DNA from: Plantago ovata
Lineage: Eukaryota; Streptophyta; Magnoliopsida; Lamiales; Plantaginaceae
Assembly (NCBI GenBank): GCA_028274465.1
Contig: CM051456.1
Span: forward strand, 120,854,880-120,918,879
Direction of reading: 5' to 3'
Length of the DNA stretch: 64,000 nucleotides
Part shown: in pieces, positions 36,515 through 51,846 of the stretch
Layout: every line of letters starts with the position of its first letter
Numbering within the stretch: the stretch's first letter is position 1
Notes under the pieces: model-generated
What the model saw: the letters and a program-made list of their open reading frames with translations, nothing else
Told to the model about the DNA's origin: nothing
The model's database searches: none
Made by a program: the position numbers and the translations under genes

Positions 36515-39415
36515 AATTTGACATTGTGTTGCAAGTAAATGGCTAAGGTAATAGTTTGTTACTCACAACCTTGTTTCATCTTCAATCATGTCCTTGACCA
36601 AAAAATCCTGACTCTGTTCTATAGACAGAAGTAACAACTGTGATTTGCGGATACAGAGAACTGAAGAAAATTATGAATGTGAGTGGACAAATTAACACTG
36701 TGAAGCATATCATATGCATTACTGAGTTCCAGTCGGACTCTTATATGGTTTCTGGAAGCAGCAAGTGGACTCTTATCTTTGGGGAAACTCTTTATAAGTG
36801 CCTCTTTCTTTGCAGAACATGTTAGCTGGAATTGGAAGTTGTATAGGATATGGATCTCCATTAACTCTCACTGATACTTCGAATAAGATAAAGACGGGAA
36901 CATTAGGGGGCGCTACAGCTGTACAGCCGACCCTAATGGCAGCTGTCCCAGCTATTCTTGACCGTGTCCGAGACGGTGTGCATAAAAAGGTCTGTGATAT
37001 ATCCTGTTGACTTATTACTTATTTCCATTTTGTGTCTATAATTACACTTAGAACTCCAACTGTAAGTCCTTTTACGGTTCACACCCAACACACAGGTTGT
37101 GAAGTCGGTGATTGCTTCCAAGAGGGTTTAATCCCAAGAACTTGCACACTAAAAAAAGCTCTTCACCATTTATAGTCCTCTTAGTAACTGAACCTTTTAC
37201 AATTACATTCCTGAATGTTGCAAATTAATGTTTGACCTGTCAACTTTTGTATTTTTTGCGCTTTAGTAACTATACATGGTTTCATGGGTATGTGTTCGTG
37301 ATTGTTTGGGGAAGTTTTGAAAAGGAAACATAGTTAAGGTTGTGAAGTCAAATGTCCTTGTTATGTTTTGTCCAAATTGCTCGACAAACTTTGAAGTGCT
37401 CAGCTGCATCCTTGGTTAAACTGCAGGTAGATTCTAAAGGTGGACTCTCAAAGAAATTATTTGATTCGGCTTGCTCTCGCCGGCTATCTGCAATAAATGG
37501 CAGTTGGTTTGGTGCATGGGGCTTGGAGAGGATGTTGTGGGACCTTCTTGGTTTTAGAAAAATTTGTGCAATTTTAGGTTGGTGCATTCGCTTCATACTG
37601 TGTCTGGGGGAGCTCCACTTTCCGGCGGCACGCAAAGATTTATCAATATATGCCTTGGGTTAGTATGACAAATTACTCCGACCTCAAATAGTAATCACTT
37701 TGCTCTAAACAGTCTTTTTAAGCATGAAATCATTCATTGCACTATAATCAGCATCTTTATCACGTTTCAATTTAAATACTATATAAGTATTAGACAGCTT
37801 CCTGTGATACTCTTGATTTTTGATTTCCATATTCTCATACATACATAAGCGTGAGCTTCCCCTGTTTCAACTTTTTAGTGCTCCTGTTGGTCAAGGGTAT
37901 GGTTTTACTGAGACGTGGTGGTGGGACCTTCAGTGAATACGACGATACATCTGTTGGTCTTGTTGGCAACCCATTGACTTGCTCAGTCATCAAGGTTAAC
38001 TTTGATTACTTATAATTTGCTTCTAAGACGTCCTTCACTTTTCTAATTTTTTCTCAATTAATGCTCTGGACTCTTGCTTTCCGAATCCCTTAAGTTCATA
38101 AAAAGTTTGATCATCACTTAATAGTTTCTTATACTATAATAGATCACATTACTGTTAGAATGTAGTGAGGCCTGGTTGTCATCCTCGAACTTGAAATTCC
38201 TGCTCATAAAATATTTGCAATAAATTTTGATGTTATGTAACTTGTGTTTATATCTTATTGACAGAATAACGTTTTACAAGTTGAAGTCAACATTTAGTTC
38301 TTTTTTCCTGTTCTCCTTCTCCAGATGCTTGCAAGTTTATCTTCTTAACTTACAATGGAAATAGTTACCGAAAATATATCCTCAGCGCCTTGTTTTCTTA
38401 CACTTGACATGATTTATTCACCATGATGATCTAAGATACTCTGTGAAGCTTTAGTTGGTAGATTGGCCTGAAGGTGGTATTTAATCAGTGATACGCCAAA
38501 TCCAGGTGGAGATATAATAATTGGTGGACCAAATGTGACTCTTGGATACTTCAACAATGACGAGAAAACAAGAGAAGTCTACAAGGTAACTACTTATATC
38601 TCGTCCTAGTATGCCTCATCTGTAACTTATATGTTCGTTCCTTTGAAACCGTGCCTATTCTTTAATCTCGAAGGTGGATGGGAGACGAATGAGGTGGTTC
38701 TATACTGGTGATGTCGGACAATTTCATGCTGATGGGTCATGGGTGCCTTGAGATCACTGATCGCAAAAAAAGATATTGTTAAACTTCAGCATGGAGAACA
38801 TGTATCCCTAGGAAAGGTACATACATATCCCTTTACCCTATTAAATGTTGTGTCAAAGACCAGGAGAGTTTAGACCTGGCTGAAATTTGTCTGTACCACA
38901 TGAAAAAAATTGCAATGAAAAGTATCCCTATGAATTTTGTTCACAAGGTCTGTGGTTTTCCCATAATGCAGGTTGAGGCAGCTTTGAGTATTAGGCTAGT
39001 AGCCCACACATCATGATGCATGCGGATTCTTTGTGCAATTACTGTGTAGCGTTGATGTAGCTTCACAGGCCAGTTTGGGCTTCCAAGCAAGAAATCATTT
39101 CTTCTGATTTTGCGGAATTGTGTGAAAAGGAAGAAACTTTGAAGTGTCCGGTTCACTTCTTATAAGGTACCATGATCAACCTCAGGAATAGTCCATTTCA
39201 AAACAATATAAATGCTTGACCGTATAAATAAACGCTCAACTCTTATACTTGTTACGTATCGTGCAGGCAGCGAAGGCTGCGAAACTTGAGAAGTTTGAAA
39301 TCCCGGCAAAGATCCTTGACGGGATACCGGAATCCTGGACTTGTCACTGCGGCTCTCAAGCTGAAGAGGGAAAACATTAGAAAGGCCTTTTCTTGTGACC
39401 TTGCCAAGCTATAAT
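36515..39415 (+). pseudogene. LACS9-like pseudogene lacking its first exons
   Basis: It is collinear with introns and exons of the intact LACS9 gene from just before its third coding exon to the stop. Defects seen: the first two coding exons are absent; exon 3 is fused at about 36770 to sequence just before exon 5, deleting about 600 bases with the P-loop-like AMP-binding motif; a two-base insertion in exon 6 (near 37600); a two-base loss in exon 7 at the GLTET motif (about 37913); a one-base loss in exon 8 (about 38478); a seven-base insertion in exon 9 (TCATGGG, about 38736); rearranged sequence with an in-frame stop in exon 10 (about 39000); and an altered exon 11. It cannot encode an acyl-CoA synthetase. 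Intron sequences are still alignable, so the duplication is not very old. Confidence 0.9.
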
Positions 39416-40279
39416 AAAACCCATCTCTTTCAGTTTCACTATATCTTCTATATATATAGGAAAGGAAACTACGTTCATAAACTTTCTTAATATCTTAGCA
39501 TAATTCTCTTAACTACAGTATTTATTTGGTGAAACTTAAAACTAATTTGTACTCCAGTTAAAGTTGCATAGACGCATAACCCATACATTATTGACAACAA
39601 TTCTATACCACTATCTGCCTCCGGTGTGTGGTTGTAACGCTTGAAAAAGTATTAAAACTGAACCGTATATTATAATAAAATATCTAAATTAGACATAATA
39701 ACACTTCAGTACCTAATAAGATTTTGTTGACCGGAATACTTGGTAATTGTAAGTAAAACCGTCTACGATCGAATGAAGATTGCCAGTGCAACAATTTGGT
39801 AGATTGAAAACTCCATTGAATTGTTCTTCGTCACACCTAATTGGACTCACTAATTCTAGAAACAACGTGATAATAGGGCGGTTTGCTTAAAACTATGATT
39901 TCTAAACAACTTAGCTACTACTCCTTTCCCTGCTATTAATTCATACAATTAAACAAAAAAATTCACATTGAATTATTGTTAGGGAGTTATACAAAGGTAA
40001 TAATGCTTAAAGAAACGAATATACTGTACATGCTTATGCTCCCTCTCTCTGTTACATTATAATTTATCCATTTTGATTTTCTTTCATCAACACTATTCCA
40101 CTACTACAAATTGGTTTTAAACTATAATCATAAATCATAAAGTATAAATAAAATTATATTATGAAAACTTAAAATTTATATTTTAATGAGTAATATACTT
40201 TCTTTCTTACGCACACCAGTAAGTAAGTAAATAAGTTTATTCCTTTACTACATCAATAATAATAATGTTGTAAAGTCTA
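39416..40279. other. Spacer between LACS9 pseudogene and LACS9
   Basis: AT-rich sequence with no gene seen. Confidence 0.5.
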
Positions 40280-41656
40280 CAACTAGTCCATCATCCACCA
40301 CCTACCTAGGTAGTAATAGTATTACAGTTACACTACCTTAAACTGATACAAAAGATTATCAATCAATATCTGTCCAAATCAATAATTAGAAAGAAAAGAA
40401 ACAATTAGAAAGAGAACTCAAAAGAAACAGAAAGATAAGTACACCACCAGAAAGAAGAAAAAGTCGATAAATTCATCCTATCCTTTTATTTATCCTATAT
40501 TGTTCCAACAAAGTTCCACCTGTAGAAATATAGTGTAGCACACAAAATTAGCTACCAACAAAGAGTAGAGTTAGAATTTCAACTAGGCCAGTCATTGGTG
40601 GCGTGCGAGAGCATCATATAAATATATGATCATCATCATATGTGGTCGAAACAAGGCAAAATCCCAAGATACAGACAAATCCTACAATCACTAAACAAAC
40701 ACATGCAACCAGAAGCTGCTTATTAGTAGGAACCTCACTCTCTTACCCAAACCTCTTTAACCGTCATCGATCTTTCCGCTAACCAAAAAAAACCCCTTGC
40801 TAGCTGTTCTTTAAATCCCTTTCGCCGATTTAACTCTCGTCCTTCTCACCCATAAACTTCCTTACATCTTTTTCACATCAATGTGGTTCATCTGACTCTC
40901 CAAACTCTTTGGATTTCACTGATTTCAATTAGTACTCAAAAGGCTCCTCATCTGTGAAAGGTACAATTTTTATGCTTCTTTCCTAGTTTATAGATATGTG
41001 CTAGTGATCAATTTATTTGTTTCTTCTGTTTAATTTGTTGGGTTTCTCAAGAAACTACCTCTGCCAAGAAATTGATGTGTAATTTGTTCTTTTGGATCTT
41101 TTCTTGATTTCTGATGTTATGGTTTAACTTGTTTGCCTTTTTATTTTTGTTTTGTCTATAATGTGAATTTGGTAATTGGGATGCAACTTGAAAGCTTATG
41201 AGATTTTTATCATACTGATTTGCTAAGAATGGTGTGATTTTTAAGAGTTTCTTTAAAATACTGTATGATATTTTGTTTAGCTGGGAATGGTATATGTAGA
41301 AATTTTTGTTCTTTGAATTATATCCGTATTGGAAAAGGTATTATTGATCCATTAGCCAGAGTGCGTGTAAGACTTTTCTGAAAATGATAGTATGGCGCGT
41401 AGACTTGATACAGTTTAGTGTAAGACCTTACTGAAAACGATAGTATGATGCATAGACTTAATACAGTTCAGTTTCATTGATATTGAACTGGTCACTATCT
41501 GGACTTATGATATGATTCTCTAGTTGGGTTTGTGTATTTCAAATGTTTAAATTATTAAAAGTCTTTCGTTTTTTTTTTCATTCCGTTTCATAATTCAAAC
41601 TTTGCTCTTATAGTACTAATATTTCATTTTTTCTGCCTCCTATCAGCGTTTGAAGA
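40280..41656 (+). promoter_or_regulatory. LACS9 promoter, 5' UTR and leader intron
   Basis: A likely 5' UTR exon ends at CTGTGAAAG (40952-40960). The leader intron starts GTACAA at 40961 and ends CCTATCAG at 41646, ten bases before the start codon. A 53-base tandem duplication lies in this intron at 41365-41470. The first 920 bases are the parent of the duplicated leader in front of the PPR gene. Confidence 0.7.
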
Positions 41657-46002
<4,346 letters not shown>

Positions 46003-46539
46003 ATATTGCTGACATGATCTTTAGAGAAATGCCCATTTTTGCAGAGTGCAAAATTTAAAACCTATTTTTTAAAATCTTCTATAGGAAACTTGCACTTTTA
46101 TAGATGTCTCTCCATTTTTCAGACTGAATCTGTTTGATTGATATTCTTGGAAGAAAGCTCGATTGTTTGGGGCGTTTATATAATACTGCCTCCCTAAAGC
46201 GAATATTTTCAAATTGAATCGGTAACTGAGCACAAATTTCATGGAAGAATTTCACCTCATCTTGTTTATTGTACCTGAAAAAAGTATTCCATCAAGCTAC
46301 AACAACATAATTTCACCTCATCTTGTTTATTAGCCTATTATTGTATTTGCTAGTAGTAAAAATCAATGGCCAAAATCAATACAAATATATAGAAAAATTT
46401 TCCGGCATGGTGCTTGCGAGATAAAGACAAATTGTCTCCCAGAATGAAACTACTTTGAGACGATTAAGGAGCACTCCATGTAGTTGAATCTGACAAACTT
46501 TAATTTTGAGTATGATTGAGTACAAAGAGAACAATAAGG

Positions 46540-46660
46540 TTCATCATCTATTTATAATTTTTTCATGTTCTTTTTCAAATGTTACATCCTCCGAGGAGTT
46601 CATCATCATCTATTTATAATTTTTTCATGTGCTTTCTCAAATGTTACAATCTCCGAAGAG
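46540..46660. repeat. Two-copy direct repeat, about 60 bp
   Basis: TTCATCATC..TATTTATAATTTTTTCATG..CTTT..TCAAATGTTACA..CTCCGA.GAG occurs at 46540-46598 and again at 46599-46660, with a few differences. It lies downstream of LACS9. Confidence 0.8.
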
Positions 46661-46669
46661 TTTACAAAC

Positions 46670-47803
46670 CTTCATTCAGTAGTCACATGTTGAATGGATA
46701 ACGACCATACACTTTGAGAATGTAACCTTTAATGAAAACCACTTGAAAATCTGTAAAAAAACTAAACAAGTAAGTACTTGTTCGTATCGTTGCAACAATC
46801 TGTGGGGATTCTAAGCTTGACTCAAATCCGCGATTGAGTAGTTTGTCATGATCTGTACGAACAGAGCGGCCTCCAGAAAAAACTGGTACAGAAAGGAAGA
46901 ATAGGTCGTCATTGACAACAGAAGAATTAGGGTTGTTCATGGTTGAACATAGAAAGAGACGATTCATAAAGAAATAAGAGATTCCAGGAAGTAACGTTTA
47001 TTCATCAAAAGTAAAAGTACATGTAAAAGTAAAATACTTACGTGCTTATATACTAGTAATCCAGACAGAGTCATGGGTTATTAGAGTTCTAAGCGTAAAA
47101 GAAATATAAAAGTAAACCCTAATCTACTTGCCTTCATCTCTACGGATAAGGTTCCTTGTTCTAATCAATATCTGATTAGTGTGAACATTAAATCTTATCC
47201 ATAAATACTGACAAACCTAATAAAATAAAATACTTAATTACTTCCAGCTACTGGATTTCTCCTAGGCTACGAATTAGCCACGACCCGCACGTGTAGAATT
47301 TCGTGGAATCCCTACACAATCACTTTATTTCATTGCATAAAAACTCTTCGGAGATCTGGGAATCTTTCTTAATGCAACGATTTTTTACATTTCGTTGCAG
47401 CAACGTTAATCGAGAGGCTGAGAATCTTTCTTCAATATCATTACTACAATGAGGAAGTAACTTTGCTTCGCTGCTACAATATTTTACTTCTTCCAACCTG
47501 GGTTTTCAAGTCCACTTTTATGGTTTTCGATACTCGTTTTGCTCATTTTCCATGGAATTTAGAACAATGGAAGCTTATCCATATATATGTGTTTCGATGA
47601 CTTAACTCCTTTATGTATTGATCGATACGCTATGTGCATTAATCACCCTTTCACCACAATAGATTTTAGTGACTTAACGCGTCTAATGATATCTGTTTCA
47701 ATTAACAGAGATACACGATCATGAAAAGTTTAATTCCAATATTGGGCCTAAACGACTAATACATCGAATGAATTGAAACGTTAGTTCACTAAAATTTCCA
47801 ACA
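46670..47803 (-). mobile_element. Possible LTR-retrotransposon remnant
   Basis: On the minus strand the block starts TGTTGGAAATTTTAGTG (47803), a common type of Copia LTR start. It continues through a TATAAGC-like box (about 47047) and a GAATAAACG signal, and then an open frame at about 46940 beginning MNNPNSSVVNDDLFFLSV. I found no primer-binding site and no second LTR, so this is only a suggestion. Confidence 0.25.
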
Positions 47804-50287
47804 GATCATTGTAAGTAAAAACACTCCTACCCATTAAGTCTTATGTACTATAATATTAGAGATCATTCTAGATCTTTAACCTAATTACTGTGATTGTCTA
47901 TAAATTAGTCATTTACCAAACTTGTAGATATCTCACAACATGTATACACTTGAGTACAATGATATCAGTTCTACCAATTAAGCATATGTATATGCATATA
48001 ACCAAAAGCAAAAGAAAAAAAAAAGTTCTATAAGAAGATATATACTCTCTCAATTTTTTGTTTGGATTGAACGGTTTCTTTAAAAGTGTTTATATAATAT
48101 GTGTGGTGTTTGTTTTAGTGACATAAGCTATACTAAAACGTAAATAAACAAATTAGCAATAAAGAAGTTCCCACATCCCCACAATGCTGATACTTTGAGA
48201 CCATATTCGAAGAAGTATTATATATTAAAAAATCAATTGAAGACTTGCGTTTTTTTGTATGGAACTAAGATAGAATATGAAGCATTCTTTTCTTTTAAGG
48301 CATGAATGAAAAGAAAAATATCAATATAATTTTTTTATAACCTAACCAAGGTTATGGACTTGGGGCCAAACTACTCCATTCAATAATTCAGATCCGGCCC
48401 TAGTAAGGACAACAATTTTAATCAGAAATATGGTACAGATTTGGCTCGCCCAAGAGGTGAGCATTCCTTCAAATGTGTCGAATAATTCTTGAATATCTCT
48501 GAAACCGGCTTCTTCTTGGTTGTGCGCTCCATTGTTGAGGTGATATCAGGCAGCTTGTTGCCATACAATTGACCTAGTTTTGATCGGTATATAAAAACAT
48601 CCACTATTAACCTCTACGATTAGAATCAAATAAAATTACATTAGTATAGTTGAGGATTAATGGTATCACCGAATTACTCGATGCTTATAGGCCGACAAGT
48701 ATTCTGCTATACTTAAGTCAAGAACCTCATCCTAGAGATTAAGATTAAATTCATTAGTAATAAATAGTATAAAGCAATAATACATATATATATACACTAG
48801 TTATTATGACAATGGATAGGACAATTAACTTTTTCTCTCCAATCAATTCCTGATTAAGAAATATTTACGCCCGGTAAAGATTTCTCTAGTTTTAAGTTGA
48901 AGATGGGACTTGCCTGAATGAAAACAACCAAACCATTCAGAATTTTTACATATTTGTAATAGGAAGATTTAGTCTGGGCTAGTTTTAAGTTCAAGACGGA
49001 ACAAACAAATCATTCTTCAAAAATGTTAACAATCTCTTTAAGAGGGAGATTTAGGATTGAACAAATTTGTGTTAATCCATGAACAAGGTCTATCCATCTC
49101 GATCAGAAAAGAAAGAATCGAAATTGATCGATTGTTTTCTCGAAACAAAGGACAAGGAAACGAAAGATCAATTAGAAATTATGGATCAACTAAGCCCTCT
49201 CAAAGACTTTCAGGAACATGCTTTCGAACTTTACGAAATTCCTTTTTGTTGCACTCACCATTAAATTAATTTTGAGCTGATAGGTTATTGGGCCCATTGC
49301 ATGGTGGTAGTCGCCCAATAATCTACGTGATTGTGTACTTGAGGTAGCACCCTGTACTATTTAGTAGTGAAGAAGCTACTCACGTACCATTATTTACTTA
49401 TAATCACATATAGATTTGCTGTTCATTACTTACATTTATGTATGTATATATTAGATAGATACTTAATTAGTTATAAGTACGGTTAGTCCCAACACTTACA
49501 TATAGATTTGCTTTACTTATACATTTACATAGGGCATTAATGTCAGAGCAACATTTTGATCTGCGAAAAACGCCCAAATTAAGTTAGGTTACTTACGGAA
49601 TAGAAAATCAAAATAAGAAATAAAATCTTATGATGGTTGACTGAAGGATAAAAGAGTTCTTTTTTTAACAGATGTGGTAGAGTTCGTGGAAGAAACGAAA
49701 GGCTATGTGCAATCAAGGGAGAGTGATAGCAAATCTGAACTAAACATAATGAATTTGATCTTAAATTAATTAGTTTTCATACTAAAAGAGCAAAGCCTAA
49801 GAATAGACTATAACTGAATGGATCAAAATTAAATGAATTTGAACAGAATAGAGAACTGAACTGAATGAATTTGAACAAAACAGAACAAAACTTAACTGAA
49901 GAAATTATTTAGTAGGGATAATTTCATATATACCCCCATTAGATGCACAATTTTCATCTAAGAGACCATCTTATTTTTAATTACATCTGGACCCCCTGTC
50001 ATTGTAAATCAATTACATCTGAACCCCCTGTTAGATGCTTTTTCAATTACATTTAGCCCCATTTTGTACTCACATGTAATTAAAACTAAGATGGTCATTC
50101 AAATGCAATAAACGAATCTAAGAGGGGGTCAGGATGTATTAGTAATAATAATACTGTTGGAGACCCTAATATTAACTTTTCTTTCCCTTTTAGAGTAACA
50201 ATTACATATAACCCGAAAATAACCAATTCATGTGACCAACTTTATCAATTAATGCAAACCAAACATGGCCTCACCCATTTACAAACT
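47804..50287. other. AT-rich intergenic region
   Basis: No gene is recognised. The 49745-49910 part is rich in CTGAACTGAA-like units and has a counterpart at 52250-52460. Segments near 49950-50060 with ATTACATCTGAACCCCCTG are related, in inverted orientation, to 52165-52205. Confidence 0.45.
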
Positions 50288-50328
50288 ATGTTTTATTTTT
50301 CTTTTTCTTCTTCTTAATTTTTTTGTTC

Positions 50329-50389
<61 letters not shown>

Positions 50390-51581
50390 TTTATTTTTTA
50401 TTTTTTTATTTTTAATTATAAACTAGACTTTTATTAATCACGCGAAATTGGAAGGAAGTCGAGAGACAAGCTGTGCTCCCACACCTTTCTGGATACAAAA
50501 GCTAAGTCTAGAAAAAAGAAAAACCCCACTCCTAACATCATGAGAGTGACTAACAGACAAGCGCTTGAGGCGCGAAAGTGTGGCCAAGGCCTCCTCGTCA
50601 AGTTCTCCAAAAGAAGAGAAGGCAAAAGGGATGACGAGTAGCCGTTCTCAGCACACTTCGAAGAATACTTCCTCCTCTTCTTCTGAACGGCAGTGTGCAA
50701 AGCCGCGCCAGGGACCCAAGGATCCAAACCCCCACCAGCAAAAGGAGAGACACCCGTGACATCCAAACAGGCGTCTTTGCCTTGAGACCAATTGTACAAC
50801 AACAGATCCGCTGGACGGAGATCCCGCCCATCATCAGATAGGAACCCCAAAGGGACCTCTTTCCGCACCGCAACACCAACCTTAGAGCAGATATCAACCA
50901 AAGTATCGCGCACAAGATTGTGCCGGAACTTCACCCCCACCTCGCTAGAACAGTGGACAGCGTGGTCACCCCACTGGTCCATCCGGCGCACATGACAACT
51001 CGGCCATAGGGAGTCATCCAAGAACAAAGGGACCGCTAGGCGATAACATAACACCGCCCGAAACTGTCGAGGGTTCATATGTTGCCCTAACCCGTCAATG
51101 GGAATGGTGAAAAGGAAATCCTGCGCATGAGGGGCACGCAAACAGCTAAGAAGCGCCTCCTGTCGACTACACAAACCAAAACGTGACGTCAGACGAGCAT
51201 CAATGACACCAAAATAACTCTTTGCCAAAGATTTCATGAAATGGGGGGCAGGAGAGCTAGTGGTACCAGAGAGAGGGTCAACACCACAAAAGGCCGAGAA
51301 AGCATCCAGAGCCGACTGAAAGGCAGGGCCAAGCGAGTCAATCCCAGATCTCGCCAGAATCCGATCCTGCAAAGAGCTAGACTGCAAGCGGGAGGCGAGG
51401 AAGGCATACTGACTGACATCCTCAGCACTCAAAACCCCAAGGCCACCAAGTCTGATGGGAAGAGTGGCAAGCCGCCACTGCCAATCTCCAAAGCCGGGTC
51501 CCGAGCCTGTAACAATCGACTCCAAGGAGGTACGCAAGGCCTGATCAAACTGAACCTGAGCACCGCCTAGAGACACAGGAG

Positions 51582-51582
<1 letters not shown>
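50288..51582 (-). mobile_element. 5'-truncated non-LTR-like retroelement, copy B, with ATT-rich 3' tail
   Basis: On the minus strand the body runs from 51582 to about 50430 and ends in an A/T-rich tail and an (ATT)n tract at 50332-50389. Its 5' edge abuts the (TTA)n tract that forms the tail of copy A. The last 125 bases are about 85-90 percent identical to copy A. 5' truncation with a simple-sequence 3' tail is typical of target-primed insertion. Confidence 0.7.
50434..51576 (-). CDS. C-terminal fragment of retroelement protein with REL-endonuclease-like region
   Basis: A continuous frame of about 380 residues is truncated at its N-terminus by the element's 5' deletion, so the nominal GTG start is not real. 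Visible features: LPIRLGGLGVLSAEDVSQYA after the missing reverse transcriptase, LRAPHAQDFLFTIPIDGLGQ, a zinc-knuckle-like CHVRRMDQWGDHAVHC, VGVAVRKEVPLGFL, and DLRPADLLLYNW...ACLDVTGVSPF. The last pieces resemble the PD-(D/E)XK core of restriction-like endonucleases in R2-type elements: an acidic residue in RPADLLL, then DVTG. In relatives as I remember them the zinc site begins CPxC, but here it reads WPSC, so one ligand may be lost. I know similar orphan proteins from many plant genomes. It has much higher GC than its surroundings. It is probably not functional alone. Confidence 0.6.
   Translation of the reverse strand: MSLGGAQVQFDQALRTSLESIVTGSGPGFGDWQWRLATLPIRLGGLGVLSAEDVSQYAFLASRLQSSSLQDRILARSGIDSLGPAFQSALDAFSAFCGVDPLSGTTSSPAPHFMKSLAKSYFGVIDARLTSRFGLCSRQEALLSCLRAPHAQDFLFTIPIDGLGQHMNPRQFRAVLCYRLAVPLFLDDSLWPSCHVRRMDQWGDHAVHCSSEVGVKFRHNLVRDTLVDICSKVGVAVRKEVPLGFLSDDGRDLRPADLLLYNWSQGKDACLDVTGVSPFAGGGLDPWVPGAALHTAVQKKRRKYSSKCAENGYSSSLLPSLLLENLTRRPWPHFRASSACLLVTLMMLGVGFFFFLDLAFVSRKVWEHSLSLDFLPISRD

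Positions 51583-51636
<54 letters not shown>
51583..51636. repeat. (TTA)18 microsatellite, 3' tail of copy A
   Basis: An uninterrupted TTA tract lies exactly between the 3' end of copy A and the truncated 5' edge of copy B. Confidence 0.9.
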
Positions 51637-51637
<1 letters not shown>

Positions 51638-51638
<1 letters not shown>

Positions 51639-51761
51639 CTTTTATTATTCACGCAAAATTGGAAGGGAGTCGGGAGACAAGCTGTGCTCCCACCCCTTTC
51701 TGTATACAAAAGCTAAGTCTAGAAAAAAGGAAAATACCACTCCTAACATCATTGGAATGGC
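51638..51761 (-). mobile_element. Retroelement copy A, 3'-terminal 124 bp
   Basis: It matches 50430-50552 at high identity, for example GCTGTGCTCCCAC and TACAAAAGCTAAGTCTAGAA. Its translated end (LDLAFVYRKGWEHSLSPDSL) parallels the C-terminus of copy B (LDLAFVSRKVWEHSLSLDFL). It is an independent, more severely 5'-truncated insertion. Confidence 0.85.
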
Positions 51762-51833
<72 letters not shown>

Positions 51834-51846
51834 TATTATTATTATT
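51762..51846. repeat. (ATT)n-(ATC)n compound microsatellite
   Basis: ATT units, then about eleven CAT/ATC units, then ATT units. It adjoins the truncated 5' edge of copy A and is probably the older target or tail sequence. Confidence 0.9.

Noticed and set aside
48422-48604. Minus-strand 60-codon frame
   Set aside because: Too short, unrecognised, and surrounded by AT-rich noncoding DNA.
49057-49269. Two overlapping open frames of 60-70 codons
   Set aside because: No recognisable domain, no intron signals and no supporting context; consistent with chance.
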